Assembly (NCBI GenBank): GCA_014859895.1 | Contig: JACZKS010000052.1 | Coordinates: 1-53,712 of the forward strand | Direction of reading: 5' to 3' | Origin: Rhodospirillales bacterium | Lineage (GTDB): Bacteria > Pseudomonadota > Alphaproteobacteria > Rhodospirillales > Shumkoniaceae | Length of the DNA: 53,712 nt | In this document: positions 8,031-16,159 of the stretch, in pieces | Layout: every line of letters starts with the position of its first letter | Position numbering within the stretch: position 1 is the stretch's first letter | The notes under the pieces: model-generated | Database searches by the model: none | What the model was told of the DNA's origin: nothing | What the model saw: only the letters and a program-made list of their open reading frames with translations | Made by a program: the position numbers and the translations under genes

Positions 8031-9080
8031 ATGTTGACGCGCAAGAAGTTCCTGGGTCTGACCGCGATGGCGATGGCGGCACCGGTGGCCGCGCCGTTTA
8101 TCTCGTCGGCGAAGGCGGCCGATAAGCCCATCGTCTGGAAGTCGTCGGGCCACGGGCCGGCATCCGACCCGTCGCAGATCTATCACGACAAGTGCTGCCA
8201 GGCGATCACCAAGGCCTCGGGCGGCCGCCTGACGGTGAAGCCGTTCGTCGGCGGCTCCATCGTGCCGGCCTACAAGGAAGTCGACGCCATCCACGACAAC
8301 GTCCTGCAGATGGCCTACACCTGCCCGATGTACAACCTGGACAAATGGAAGGCCGCCGGCCTCATCAGCTCGCGGCCGGGCGCCCTGCCGGGCGAGGCGC
8401 TGCGCAGCTGGTTCGATTTCGCCGGCGGCGCCGACCTCATGAACAAGATGATGGAAGGCTACAACGTCATGACCTTCCCCGGCGCCCTGTCGCCGCTGCC
8501 GGAAGAGGTCTTCTTCCACTCCAAGGTCAAGCTCGAAGGCATGCAGAGCATCAAGGGCCTGAAGGCCCGCTGCATGGGCGACGGCGGCGAGATCTTCAAG
8601 CGTCTGGGCGCCGCCACCGTCATCATCCCCGGCGGCGAGCTGTTCGAGGCGATGCAGCGCGGCACCATCGACGCCTTCGAGTATTCCACGCTGGCGTCGA
8701 ACTGGACCATGCACTTCAACGAAGTGGCGAAGTACGTCTACCTGTCCTCGACCCGCGCGCCCAGCGACCCGCAGGTCTTCTACGTGAACAAGGACGCCTG
8801 GGCCAAGCTGCCCGAAGACCTCAAGGAAATCGTCGTCGCCGTGGTCGCCAAGCACACCCAGGACCAGCACGAATACCTGGTCGTCGAATCGCTGAAGGCG
8901 GTCGAGAAGTTCCGCGAAGCCGGCAACGAGGTACTGCGCGTGCCCAAGGACATCGACGAGGCGCTGCTGGCCGAGGCCGACAAGTTCTACGCCGAGAAAT
9001 CGAAGTCCGAGAAGCCGATCTTCAAGGAGATCTACGATTCCATGAAGACCTTCGGCGTGGCGTACAACGCGATCAAGTAA
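8031..9080 (+). CDS. dctP: TRAP transporter periplasmic substrate-binding protein DctP
   Basis: 349 residues. The N-terminus (MLTRKKFLGLTAMAMAAPVAA) is a signal peptide with some Tat-like character (Arg-Lys rather than Arg-Arg) ending near KAADKP. The body resembles the DctP/TakP group: KPFVGGSIVPAYKEVDAIHDN near residues 80-100, then segments with the substrate-contacting Arg in KGLKARCMGDGG and a PGGELFEAMQRGTIDAFEYS segment. ATG at 8031 was preferred over ATG at 8025, because AAGGAGG (8016-8022) is 8 nt from the first but only 2 nt from the second. Together with dctQ and dctM it forms a Na+-driven TRAP importer. TakP-like members bind 2-oxo acids, which is a guess for the substrate here. 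Confidence 0.93.
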   Translation: MLTRKKFLGLTAMAMAAPVAAPFISSAKAADKPIVWKSSGHGPASDPSQIYHDKCCQAITKASGGRLTVKPFVGGSIVPAYKEVDAIHDNVLQMAYTCPMYNLDKWKAAGLISSRPGALPGEALRSWFDFAGGADLMNKMMEGYNVMTFPGALSPLPEEVFFHSKVKLEGMQSIKGLKARCMGDGGEIFKRLGAATVIIPGGELFEAMQRGTIDAFEYSTLASNWTMHFNEVAKYVYLSSTRAPSDPQVFYVNKDAWAKLPEDLKEIVVAVVAKHTQDQHEYLVVESLKAVEKFREAGNEVLRVPKDIDEALLAEADKFYAEKSKSEKPIFKEIYDSMKTFGVAYNAIK

Positions 9081-9125
9081 CGACAATAAACCAACAATAA
9101 AAAACTTCAGGGCAAGGAGAGAAGC

Positions 9126-9644
9126 ATGTCCACCATACTGAAACTTCCACGACTGATCGACCGACTAAGTGCCGGCTCGGGAGCTTTGGGAAAGTGGTTT
9201 GCTTTTCTCCTTGTCATTATTGGCTCGTACGAGACGATCTCGCGCCATTTCTTCGGCGCCCCCACCATCTGGGCCTACGACTCGTTGTGCATGGCGGGCG
9301 GCGTGGTCTACCTTCTCGGCGCCTCCTACACGTACCTCAAGGATTCGCATATCCGCGTCGACATCCTCTACAGCCGGCTCGCTCCGCGGCGGCAGGCAGC
9401 GCTCAACATCGTCTGCTCGCTCGTCTTCTTCTTTCCGCTCATGGGCGTCCTTCTCTGGGAAGCCATCAAGTGGTCCATCCGGGCGTGGCGGATCGACGAG
9501 GTCATGTTCAACAGCTTCTGGTATCCGCCGGCGGCGCCCTACCGTACGCTCGTCGCAGTCGGGCTGCTGCTGCTGGTGCTGCAGGGCCTCGCCCGCTTCA
9601 TCAGGGACGTGCGCCTCGTGACGGGAGGGACCGACCTTGATTGA
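9126..9644 (+). CDS. dctQ: TRAP transporter small membrane subunit DctQ
   Basis: 172 residues with four membrane helices, and the typical DctQ features TISRHFFGAPTIWAYD after helix 1 and the DSHIRVDILYSRLAPRR segment before helix 3. A clear AAGGAGAG site precedes the ATG. It lies 45 nt after dctP, and its last codons overlap the dctM start by 8 nt. It links DctP to the DctM channel in the inner membrane. Confidence 0.93.
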   Translation: MSTILKLPRLIDRLSAGSGALGKWFAFLLVIIGSYETISRHFFGAPTIWAYDSLCMAGGVVYLLGASYTYLKDSHIRVDILYSRLAPRRQAALNIVCSLVFFFPLMGVLLWEAIKWSIRAWRIDEVMFNSFWYPPAAPYRTLVAVGLLLLVLQGLARFIRDVRLVTGGTDLD

Positions 9645-10983
9645 GTTCAGCCCGGAAACCGTCGCCGTCCTCATGCTGGGCGGCGTCTTCGTCCTCGTCC
9701 TCACCGGCTTCCCGATCGCCTTCGTCATCGGCAGCGTCGCCTTCTTCGTCGGCATCCTGCAGTTCGGCACTAACACCACCTTCCACATCCTTTACGGCCG
9801 GTTCTACGACCTGTCGCTCAACTACCCCTACCTGGCAGTGCCGCTGTTCACCTTCATGGGCGTCGTGCTGCAGCATTCCGGCATCACCAAGGACCTGTAC
9901 CAAAGCCTCTACGAGGCCCTGGGGCGTCTCAGGGGCGGGCTGCTGCTGGTCACCATCATCTTCGGCACCATCCTGGCCGCCTGTCTCGGCGTCATCGCCG
10001 CGTCGGTGACCATCCTGACGCTCGTCGCCCTCGCCCCCATGGTCCAGCGCGGCTACGACAAGTCGCTGGCCGCCGGCACCATCGTCGCCACCGGCACGTT
10101 GGGCATCCTGATCCCGCCTTCCATCATGCTGGTGGTCTACGGGCCGCAGGCCGGCCTGTCGATCGGCCAGATGTTCATGGGCGCGGTATTCCCGGGCCTC
10201 CTGCTTTCCGCCTTTTACATGCTCTACGTGATGGCGCGCTGCTGGCTCAACCCGGCGCTCGGCCCGGCCATCCCGGAAGTCCAGATGACCCCCTTCAGCG
10301 TCGGCAAGCTGATCGGCCTGCTGAAGGCGCTGGTGCCGCCGATCGCCCTTATGGTGGCGGTGCTGGGTACCATTTTCGCCGGCATCGCGCCGCCCACCGA
10401 GGCTGCCGCCGTCGGCTGCCTGGCTTCCATCCTGCTCGCCGTGTTCTACCGGAAATTCAGTTGGGACCTGATCCGACACGCGTCCATCGAGACGCTCCGG
10501 GTTTCCGCCTTCGTGGTAATGATCGCGGCGCTCTGCTACGCCTTCGTCGGCATCTTCATGAACGCCGGCTCTGGCGATGTGGTGGCCGACATGATCATGG
10601 CGGTTCCAGGCGGCAAGTGGGGCGCCTTTTTGATGATCATGGCCATCGTTTTCGCGCTCGGCATGTTCATCGAGTGGATCGGCATCGTCTTCATCATCGT
10701 GCCGATCTTCACGCCCATCCTCAATGAGTTGGGCTTCGATCCCCTGTGGGCGGGCATGATGATCTGCCTCAACCTGCAGATGGCCTTCCAGACGCCGCCG
10801 ATGGCGATGTCGATCTTCGTGCTCAAGGGAACCGCGCCCAAGGAACTTGGCCTGACCATGGCGGAGATCATCAGGGGCGTGCTGCCCTTCGTCGGCATCA
10901 TCATGCTCACGCTGATCCTGTGCACCGTCTTCCCCGAGATCATCACCTGGCTGCCGGAGAAGATGATCGGCCAGGCGCGGTAG
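9637..10983 (+). CDS. dctM: TRAP transporter large membrane subunit DctM
   Basis: 448 residues with about twelve membrane segments. Family motifs are visible: AVPLFTFMGVVLQHSG, a TGTLGILIPPSIMLVVYG segment near residue 155, and APPTEAAAVG around residue 250. It starts with TTG at 9637, preceded by GGGAGGGA, overlapping dctQ by 8 nt, which implies coupled translation. The gene ends the plus-strand operon; a GC-rich hairpin with TTTT follows at 11020-11058. Confidence 0.94.
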   Translation: MIEFSPETVAVLMLGGVFVLVLTGFPIAFVIGSVAFFVGILQFGTNTTFHILYGRFYDLSLNYPYLAVPLFTFMGVVLQHSGITKDLYQSLYEALGRLRGGLLLVTIIFGTILAACLGVIAASVTILTLVALAPMVQRGYDKSLAAGTIVATGTLGILIPPSIMLVVYGPQAGLSIGQMFMGAVFPGLLLSAFYMLYVMARCWLNPALGPAIPEVQMTPFSVGKLIGLLKALVPPIALMVAVLGTIFAGIAPPTEAAAVGCLASILLAVFYRKFSWDLIRHASIETLRVSAFVVMIAALCYAFVGIFMNAGSGDVVADMIMAVPGGKWGAFLMIMAIVFALGMFIEWIGIVFIIVPIFTPILNELGFDPLWAGMMICLNLQMAFQTPPMAMSIFVLKGTAPKELGLTMAEIIRGVLPFVGIIMLTLILCTVFPEIITWLPEKMIGQAR

Positions 10984-11019
10984 GCCGCCGCGATCGTATT
11001 CGCGATCTGCATCGCAACA

Positions 11020-11058
11020 TGGCCGGCCTGCCGGTTCGTTCGCCGGGCCGGTCATTTT
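11020..11058 (+). terminator. Probable rho-independent terminator after dctM
   Basis: TGGCCGGCC (11020-11028) pairs with GGCCGGTCA (11046-11054) with one G-T pair, and TTTT follows at 11055-11058. The short T-run makes it moderate. It sits 37 nt after the dctM stop, before a convergent operon. Confidence 0.5.
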
Positions 11059-11068
11059 GAAGCGGGGC

Positions 11069-11275
11069 CTAGAAACTCCCGCCGGCCGACGTCTCGCCGC
11101 CCGGGGAAACGGAACGATCCCGTTCCCGGTCATTCCGGCGCGCCCGCATGTACGCCCTCTCCGGATGGTAATGCGTTGCCTTGAGGAGCTTTCCAAGCCA
11201 GTTGGAAACCCCATGGAGCGGGGCCTCGACGGTCAATTTCCACAACGCCATGACATATTTCATCGGTCTGCCCAT
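11069..11275 (-). CDS. Small basic hypothetical protein, last gene of sulfatase2-tct operon
   Basis: 68 residues, not recognised. An N-terminal half with a possible amphipathic helix (MKYVMALWKLTVEAPLHGV) is followed by an Arg-rich tail. Codon choice is coding-like for this genome, and AAGGA lies 5 nt before the ATG at 11273-11275. It starts 126 nt after the tctA2 stop, with a small hairpin (about 11293-11317) between them. The rest of 10984-11401 holds the dctM terminator and nothing else I could identify. It could be a peptide associated with the transporter, or a chance reading frame. Confidence 0.4.
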   Translation of the reverse strand: MGRPMKYVMALWKLTVEAPLHGVSNWLGKLLKATHYHPERAYMRARRNDRERDRSVSPGGETSAGGSF

Positions 11276-11401
11276 TCCGATCCTTCCTGCCTTCCCCGGC
11301 CATGAGCCGGGAAAAGGCCCCCCGCCACCGAATGACATCCAGCAAGTGGCGTGCCATTCGCCGGTAGCGCGGCTTGGTCGCAATCTCGTATCGCCTGGCC
11401 C

Positions 11402-12907
11402 CTAACCCGACTTCTCGGAGATTTCAGGCAGGCTTTTCCTGCGCAGCCGCGCCGCCCAGACGAGGGAGGCCACCGAAAGCACCACGAAGGTCAGGGCGAT
11501 GGGGCTTTCGACCAGCGGCAGGAGCGAACCTTCGGCCGCCAGCATCTTCCGGAAATTGGCCTCGAGCAGAGGTCCCAGGACAATGCCCAGCACCATCGGT
11601 GGCAAAGGGTAGTGCAGGCGTTCCAACACATAGCCGAGGAGCCCGAAAGCGAACATCACGCCGATGTCGAATATGCGGTTGTTAAGCGAGTAGACGCCGA
11701 CAACGCACATCGCGATCAGAATCGGCTGCAACCAGAACCTTGGAATGTAGATGACTTTGACCAGGGCCCTGACCGACAGGAAAAGCACCAGCATCATGAT
11801 GAAGCTGGAGAAGAACAGGGAGAAATAGATTCCGTAGAGCACTTCCGGATTGTTGAGGAAGAGCTGCGGTCCAGGTTGGAGTCCGTGAATCATCAACCCG
11901 CCGAGCAGCACGGCCGAGGTGGGATCTCCCGGAATTCCCAGCGTCAGCGCGATGATCAGCCCGCCGCCGATGGTCGCGTTGTTGGCCGTCTCCGACGCGA
12001 TCACCCCCTCCACCGCTCCATGACCGAACCTTTCGGGCGTTTTCGAGGCATTGCGCGCCTGGGCGTAGGCGATCAGTGCCGCCGGGCCGCCCCCCATCGC
12101 CGGCATGACGCCAACCCAGGTGCCGATCAATCCCGACCGCAGGTAGTTGAAGGCGTTGCCGGTCATGTCGCGGAAGCTTGGCAGGATACTCGACATCGCC
12201 GAGACCGGCCGCGGCGTCGATCCGGTCTGGCGCTCCGAATCCTTCATCATCTGTGACACGGCGAAAAGGCCGATCAGGGCCGGCAGCAGACCGAGGCCGC
12301 CTTCCATGTCGGAAAACCCGAAATCGAAGCGCGGTAGACCGTCCACCGGCGTCAGGCCGACGCAGGCCGCCAGCATGCCGATGACGGCGGTGATGAACCC
12401 GCGCGACGCCGAAGACCCGGTTATGGCCGCCACGGCGGTCATGGCGAACAAACATACGGCCGTGTATTCGGCAAAGGAAAACTTGAGGGCAAAGGCCGCC
12501 AGCAACGGCGCGAAGGTTACCAGACAGATCGCGCTGATGATCGTTCCGATGAAGTTGGCGACGATGGCGTTGCCGATCGCAGCCCCGGCCTGCCCCTTCT
12601 GGGCCATCGGGAAACCATCGAGCAGGGTCGCCATCGAGGCCGGAGTTCCCGGGATGCGGATCAGGACCGCCGTGACGAAGCCGCCGGACATGCCGCCGAC
12701 GTAGACGGCGATCAGAAGGCTGAGACCCACCTCGGGCGGCATGGCGTAGGTGACCGGAATGAGCAGGGCGACCGCAAGGGTCGGTCCCAGGCCGGGGACG
12801 ATGCCGACGAGAAGCCCGCCGATCACGCCGAGAACCAGGAACACGATGTTCCACGGCTGCAATACGTTCGCGAGGGCAGCAAGGATGATGCTGGGATCGA
12901 TCGACAT
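11402..12907 (-). CDS. tctA: Tripartite tricarboxylate transporter large subunit TctA (set 2)
   Basis: 501 residues, about ten to twelve membrane segments. TctA motifs are present: GIVPGLGPTLAVALLIP near the N-terminus, IPGTPASMATLLDGFPMAQKG around residue 95, and ASETANNATIGGGLI and LGIPGDPTSA in the second half. It follows tctB2 after 3 nt. It belongs to the operon sulfatase2-tctC2-tctB2-tctA2 and forms the permease for whatever anion TctC2 binds. Confidence 0.94.
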   Translation of the reverse strand: MSIDPSIILAALANVLQPWNIVFLVLGVIGGLLVGIVPGLGPTLAVALLIPVTYAMPPEVGLSLLIAVYVGGMSGGFVTAVLIRIPGTPASMATLLDGFPMAQKGQAGAAIGNAIVANFIGTIISAICLVTFAPLLAAFALKFSFAEYTAVCLFAMTAVAAITGSSASRGFITAVIGMLAACVGLTPVDGLPRFDFGFSDMEGGLGLLPALIGLFAVSQMMKDSERQTGSTPRPVSAMSSILPSFRDMTGNAFNYLRSGLIGTWVGVMPAMGGGPAALIAYAQARNASKTPERFGHGAVEGVIASETANNATIGGGLIIALTLGIPGDPTSAVLLGGLMIHGLQPGPQLFLNNPEVLYGIYFSLFFSSFIMMLVLFLSVRALVKVIYIPRFWLQPILIAMCVVGVYSLNNRIFDIGVMFAFGLLGYVLERLHYPLPPMVLGIVLGPLLEANFRKMLAAEGSLLPLVESPIALTFVVLSVASLVWAARLRRKSLPEISEKSG

Positions 12908-12910
12908 GTC

Positions 12911-13366
12911 CTACCCCAGAATTCCGCGCGGCAGGATCACGTCCATACCATACTCGAAGATTGCGTAGACCAAACCGGTGCCGAAAACCGCCACGAACCC
13001 GCCCGAAACGATCGCCCGCATCGACACCGGCCGCAGCCACAGGCTGTAGCCGAACAGCGCCACCGGCGTGAGGATGAAGAAGCCGAGGGTGTCGAGGAGG
13101 AAGACATAGGCGACCCCGCCGCCGAAGACCACGAAGGCCCTCGGCGTAAACCGTTCCGCCACCTCGGCCCCGACGCGGCCCTTCACGATGTGCCAAATGG
13201 CGACCACCCCCATGGTGGCCAACAGTACCCGCGGCCAGAAGGCCATCCCTACCGGATCCCAGTCGAAGGTCCGGAAGAAGAAGGTGTCGTAGAAGAGTCC
13301 CGCCCCGATCACCAGGAGCACGACGCCAAGCCAGCGGTCGAAGGGAAAGCTCGAACCGTCCCGCAT
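12911..13366 (-). CDS. tctB: Tripartite tricarboxylate transporter small subunit TctB (set 2)
   Basis: 151 residues with four predicted membrane helices. The FDWDPVGMAFWPR segment after helix 1 is the usual Pro-containing loop of TctB. The ATG at 13364-13366 was chosen because longer forms run into the tctC2 gap with a non-membrane, low-quality extension; the ribosome site is weak (AAGGGCAT about 12 nt upstream). It is followed by tctA2 after 3 nt. Confidence 0.87.
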   Translation of the reverse strand: MRDGSSFPFDRWLGVVLLVIGAGLFYDTFFFRTFDWDPVGMAFWPRVLLATMGVVAIWHIVKGRVGAEVAERFTPRAFVVFGGGVAYVFLLDTLGFFILTPVALFGYSLWLRPVSMRAIVSGGFVAVFGTGLVYAIFEYGMDVILPRGILG

Positions 13367-13388
13367 GGTTTTCGATGCCCTTGAAATC

Positions 13389-13418
13389 GTGGGAGGCACC
13401 GTTTCCGGCGCTCCCCAC
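13389..13418 (-). promoter_or_regulatory. Hairpin between tctC2 and tctB2
   Basis: GTGGGAG (13389-13395) pairs with CTCCCCAC (13411-13418) with one bulged base around a 15-nt loop in the 68-nt tctC2-tctB2 gap. No T-run follows on the minus strand. It occupies the same place as the hairpin in set 1. Confidence 0.4.
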
Positions 13419-13434
13419 CCGAAGGCTCCGCCGA

Positions 13435-14385
13435 CTAGAAGCCGAGTTCCTTGCCGAGTTCCATGGTCGTCTTGTGTTCGGCGTCGATCAGCTTGCCGAA
13501 TTCCGTCGCCGCCAAGAAGTGCCAATCGAATTTGATCTTCTTCAATTGGGCCTGGTACTCGGCGTTGCCACCGAGCTTCTCGATCGCGGCGGCCAGCGTG
13601 TCGATGTCCTTTTGCGGGGTCCCTTTCGGCGCCCCGAACCCATAGAACAGCCCGGCCATCAGATCGAACCCCTGCTCCTTGGCGGTCGGGACGTCGGGCA
13701 GGAACGCCAGGCGCTTGTCGCTCAGTACCGCCAGGATACGAAGCAGCCCGGACTCATGCTGGGCGACCACGCCGGACACCGGCTCGATGAGGGCATCCAC
13801 ATGGCCGCCGAGGACGGCCGCCATCTTGTCGGCACCGCCGCCGGCATTGACCAATTTCAGATCGGTGCTGAACACCTTCTCGACCTGCGCCGCGACGAAC
13901 TGCGCCGGAGTTCCGACGCCCATGGCTAGGCCGACCTCTCCCGGTCGAGCCTTGGACGCCTCGTAGAGGTCCTTCAGGGTCTTGTAGGGGCCGTCGCCCT
14001 TGGCGGTTACGGTCAAGGCGACCAAGCCGATATTGGCCACCGGCGCGAAGTCCCGGATCGAGACGTTCGCCGACTTCGTCGCTTCCCGGACAATCATCGC
14101 ATTGGTCAGCTGGGTGACCGTGTAGCCGTCCGGCTTGGCTTTGGCGGCCTGCGTCCAGCCGACGGCGCCGCCGGCCCCGTCGACGTTGACCACCGGCATC
14201 TTCTCGCCGAGGAACGCCTCGAGATGCATCGCGGCCGCCCGCATGATGACGTCGGAACCGCCGCCGGGCTTGTAGGGAATGATCAATTTGATCGGCTTCG
14301 AGGGATAGTCGGCCGCTCGGGCGGTGAACCCGAGCGCCAAGCCGGCCGCCAGCAGCGGGGCCATTACCAGCAATCGTCTCCTCAT
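13435..14385 (-). CDS. tctC: TctC/Bug-family solute-binding protein (set 2)
   Basis: 316 residues. The signal peptide MRRRLLVMAPLLAAGLALGFTARA ends before ADYPSKPIKLIIPYKPGGGSD, the diagnostic Bug opening. The start at 14385 was chosen because GAGGAGG precedes it by 5 nt; an ATG six codons upstream (14403) would overlap that ribosome site. It starts 58 nt after the sulfatase2 stop, so it is in the same transcript. It binds the substrate in the periplasm and passes it to TctA2/TctB2. Confidence 0.93.
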   Translation of the reverse strand: MRRRLLVMAPLLAAGLALGFTARAADYPSKPIKLIIPYKPGGGSDVIMRAAAMHLEAFLGEKMPVVNVDGAGGAVGWTQAAKAKPDGYTVTQLTNAMIVREATKSANVSIRDFAPVANIGLVALTVTAKGDGPYKTLKDLYEASKARPGEVGLAMGVGTPAQFVAAQVEKVFSTDLKLVNAGGGADKMAAVLGGHVDALIEPVSGVVAQHESGLLRILAVLSDKRLAFLPDVPTAKEQGFDLMAGLFYGFGAPKGTPQKDIDTLAAAIEKLGGNAEYQAQLKKIKFDWHFLAATEFGKLIDAEHKTTMELGKELGF

Positions 14386-14443
14386 CGGCACCTCCTCTTT
14401 CAAAAACGGCGTCTTGTTGATTGGGCCATGGAATCTCCGGCCC

Positions 14444-15982
14444 CTACCGGCCCACCGAGATGTCGTCGGGAACCGAAAGCCCGAACCGCCGGAAAGTCTC
14501 GCCGGGAGCGTCGGCTTCCCGCATCAGTCGGATCATAAGATCGACGAGCCGTGCCTCCGTCGCCGGATCGTCGATCGGGGTCTTCTGGCCGGGGTCGTTT
14601 TCCAGGTCGTAGAGAACGGTTCGGGCGTCCTCGATGGTCTGCCCCTTCATCGGGCTGCCCTCCGAGTTGACGTTGGCCGGAATCCGCATGACCTGCATTC
14701 CCTTGGTGAAGCGGAACGGTCCGGCCATGACCGTTCCGTCGAATTCCTTGGGATCGTAAAGGGTGCGCATATGGGTTGGCATGACCGTGTATTGATAGAG
14801 GTCGTGCCCGTCCGAGGCGGTCGGATAGCGGAAATAGGTATAGCGGCCGTCGGTGACGTTCACGGCGGCGCCGAACATGCCGTAAAGGCAGGCCTCGCGC
14901 ACCGGCTTGTCCTCGGCCAGCACTCGACGCAGGTCGTGGCCCTGCACGTCGGGCGGGGGTGCCACGCCGTTCAGCGCCAGTAGAGTTGGCATCACGTCGA
15001 CGGTCTGGGTCAGGGCCTGCCGGCGGGTGCCGCCCTGGCCGGCGAAGTCGGGATGGTAGAACATCATCGGGATGCGACAAATCTCGTCGAAGCAGGGCAT
15101 GCGGTTCTTGCCCCACCAGTCGTGCTCGCCGAGCAGAAATCCATGGTCCGCGGTGAGGACGATGGCGGTGTCCTTCCACATATCGAGGCGGTCCATGGTG
15201 TCGAGCAGCTTGCCGAGATAGTGGTCGACCATGCGTACGCTGGCCAGATAGTTGGCGCGAATTTCGGCAACTTCATCGTCGCTTTCGCAGACCCGCCGGT
15301 AGCGTGGCCAATCGAGGATCGGGCCGTCGTATTCGGTCGCCAGGCCTTCGCGAAAGCGGGCCGGGGCGATGAAGGGCTCGTGGGGATCGTAGTATTCGAC
15401 CTGGAGCAGCCAGTTGTCGGCGTCCTTGTTGGTCTCGAAGAACTCGATGGCCTGTTCGGTGTTCTTGACGGTCGGGAAGTCGGCCTCGTCGCGGATATAC
15501 TCGCGGTTCACCAAGTTGACGGCGTTCAACTCGACGTCGCGACGATCGGCGAACCGCATCTCGTGGATCGACCCGCGCCACTTTTCCACCGGCAGGTCGA
15601 CCAGCCCCTTCCACTTGTCCTTTTCCTGGCCGCGGACGAATTCGAAGGAACTGTAGCGACCGTGGTAGCAGACGCCGCCGTCCTCGAAATAATGGTAGTG
15701 GTCGGTGATCAGGTGCGAATAGACGCCATTCTGTTCCAGAATCCGGGGGGCCGAGTCGTCGAATGGCTCCAGCGGCCCCCACTGGTTGTGCAGGAAATTG
15801 ATGCGGCCGGTGTGCATGTCGCGGCGGGCCGGGATGCAAGGCAGGCTGCCGACGTAGTGGCTGTCGAAGACAACGCATCGTTCCGCCAGCCGCCTGAAGT
15901 TCGGCGTGGCGATGGCGGTGCCGCCATAGCACTCGAGCGCACGCCGGTTCAGCGAGTCGAACAGCAGGAAAACCGTCCGCAT
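14444..15982 (-). CDS. Type I sulfatase 2, Cys-type, cytoplasmic
   Basis: 512 residues, no signal peptide. The start MRTVFLLFDSLNRRALECYGG gives the first metal-binding Asp, with Ser in place of the usual second Asp. The signature S-L-P-C-I-P-A-R-R-D-M-H-T-G-R near residue 50 puts the formylglycine-forming Cys in C-I-P-A-R. TADHGFLLGEHDWWGK gives the second metal Asp-His and catalytic Lys. It heads the operon with tctC2-B2-A2, behind a strong promoter whose start region carries a 15-bp GntR operator. AGGAGG lies 10 nt upstream of the ATG. Sequence details differ enough from sulfatase 1 that the two probably take different esters. A maturase is needed; the one at 1-629 is the only candidate seen. 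Confidence 0.9.
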   Translation of the reverse strand: MRTVFLLFDSLNRRALECYGGTAIATPNFRRLAERCVVFDSHYVGSLPCIPARRDMHTGRINFLHNQWGPLEPFDDSAPRILEQNGVYSHLITDHYHYFEDGGVCYHGRYSSFEFVRGQEKDKWKGLVDLPVEKWRGSIHEMRFADRRDVELNAVNLVNREYIRDEADFPTVKNTEQAIEFFETNKDADNWLLQVEYYDPHEPFIAPARFREGLATEYDGPILDWPRYRRVCESDDEVAEIRANYLASVRMVDHYLGKLLDTMDRLDMWKDTAIVLTADHGFLLGEHDWWGKNRMPCFDEICRIPMMFYHPDFAGQGGTRRQALTQTVDVMPTLLALNGVAPPPDVQGHDLRRVLAEDKPVREACLYGMFGAAVNVTDGRYTYFRYPTASDGHDLYQYTVMPTHMRTLYDPKEFDGTVMAGPFRFTKGMQVMRIPANVNSEGSPMKGQTIEDARTVLYDLENDPGQKTPIDDPATEARLVDLMIRLMREADAPGETFRRFGLSVPDDISVGR

Positions 15983-16003
15983 TCCCCCAGGACCTCCTGA
16001 AAT

Positions 16004-16053
16004 ATTGGACTGACCAATTTTGCCTATTATACCAATTTATGGCTGGCCGACAA
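16004..16053 (-). promoter_or_regulatory. Promoter of sulfatase2-tct operon with GntR operator
   Basis: Reading the minus strand, TTGTCG (16053-16048) is followed after 16 bp by a perfect -10 TATAAT (16031-16026). Seven bases further, ATTGGTCAGTCCAAT (16018-16004) covers the likely transcription start. That 15-mer has inverted ATTGG/CCAAT ends and is identical to the one at 16126-16140 in front of gntR2, so GntR2 should repress from here. Confidence 0.75.
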
Positions 16054-16111
16054 CGTTCTTGTTCGAAAAAACGGGGAGGAGTTTGCGTTTTTTCTCGGAC
16101 GCTCTATATTT

Positions 16112-16140
16112 ATTGGACTGACCACATTGGTCAGTCCAAT
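16112..16140 (+). promoter_or_regulatory. 29-bp perfect palindromic operator in front of gntR2
   Basis: ATTGGACTGACCA (16112-16124) and TGGTCAGTCCAAT (16128-16140) are perfect 13-base inverted arms around CAT. It can also be read as two overlapping copies, in opposite orientation, of the 15-bp site found at 16004-16018. A -10-like TATATT lies just before it (16105-16110), so binding here would cover the start of gntR2 transcription and cause autorepression. Confidence 0.8.
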
Positions 16141-16159
16141 CCAAGAGTGGAAAATTGCC

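Noticed and set aside
9601-11214. Minus-strand frame of 537 codons over dctM
   Set aside because: It is the complement of a confident membrane transporter and is extremely rich in Asp, His and Gln, the usual artefact.
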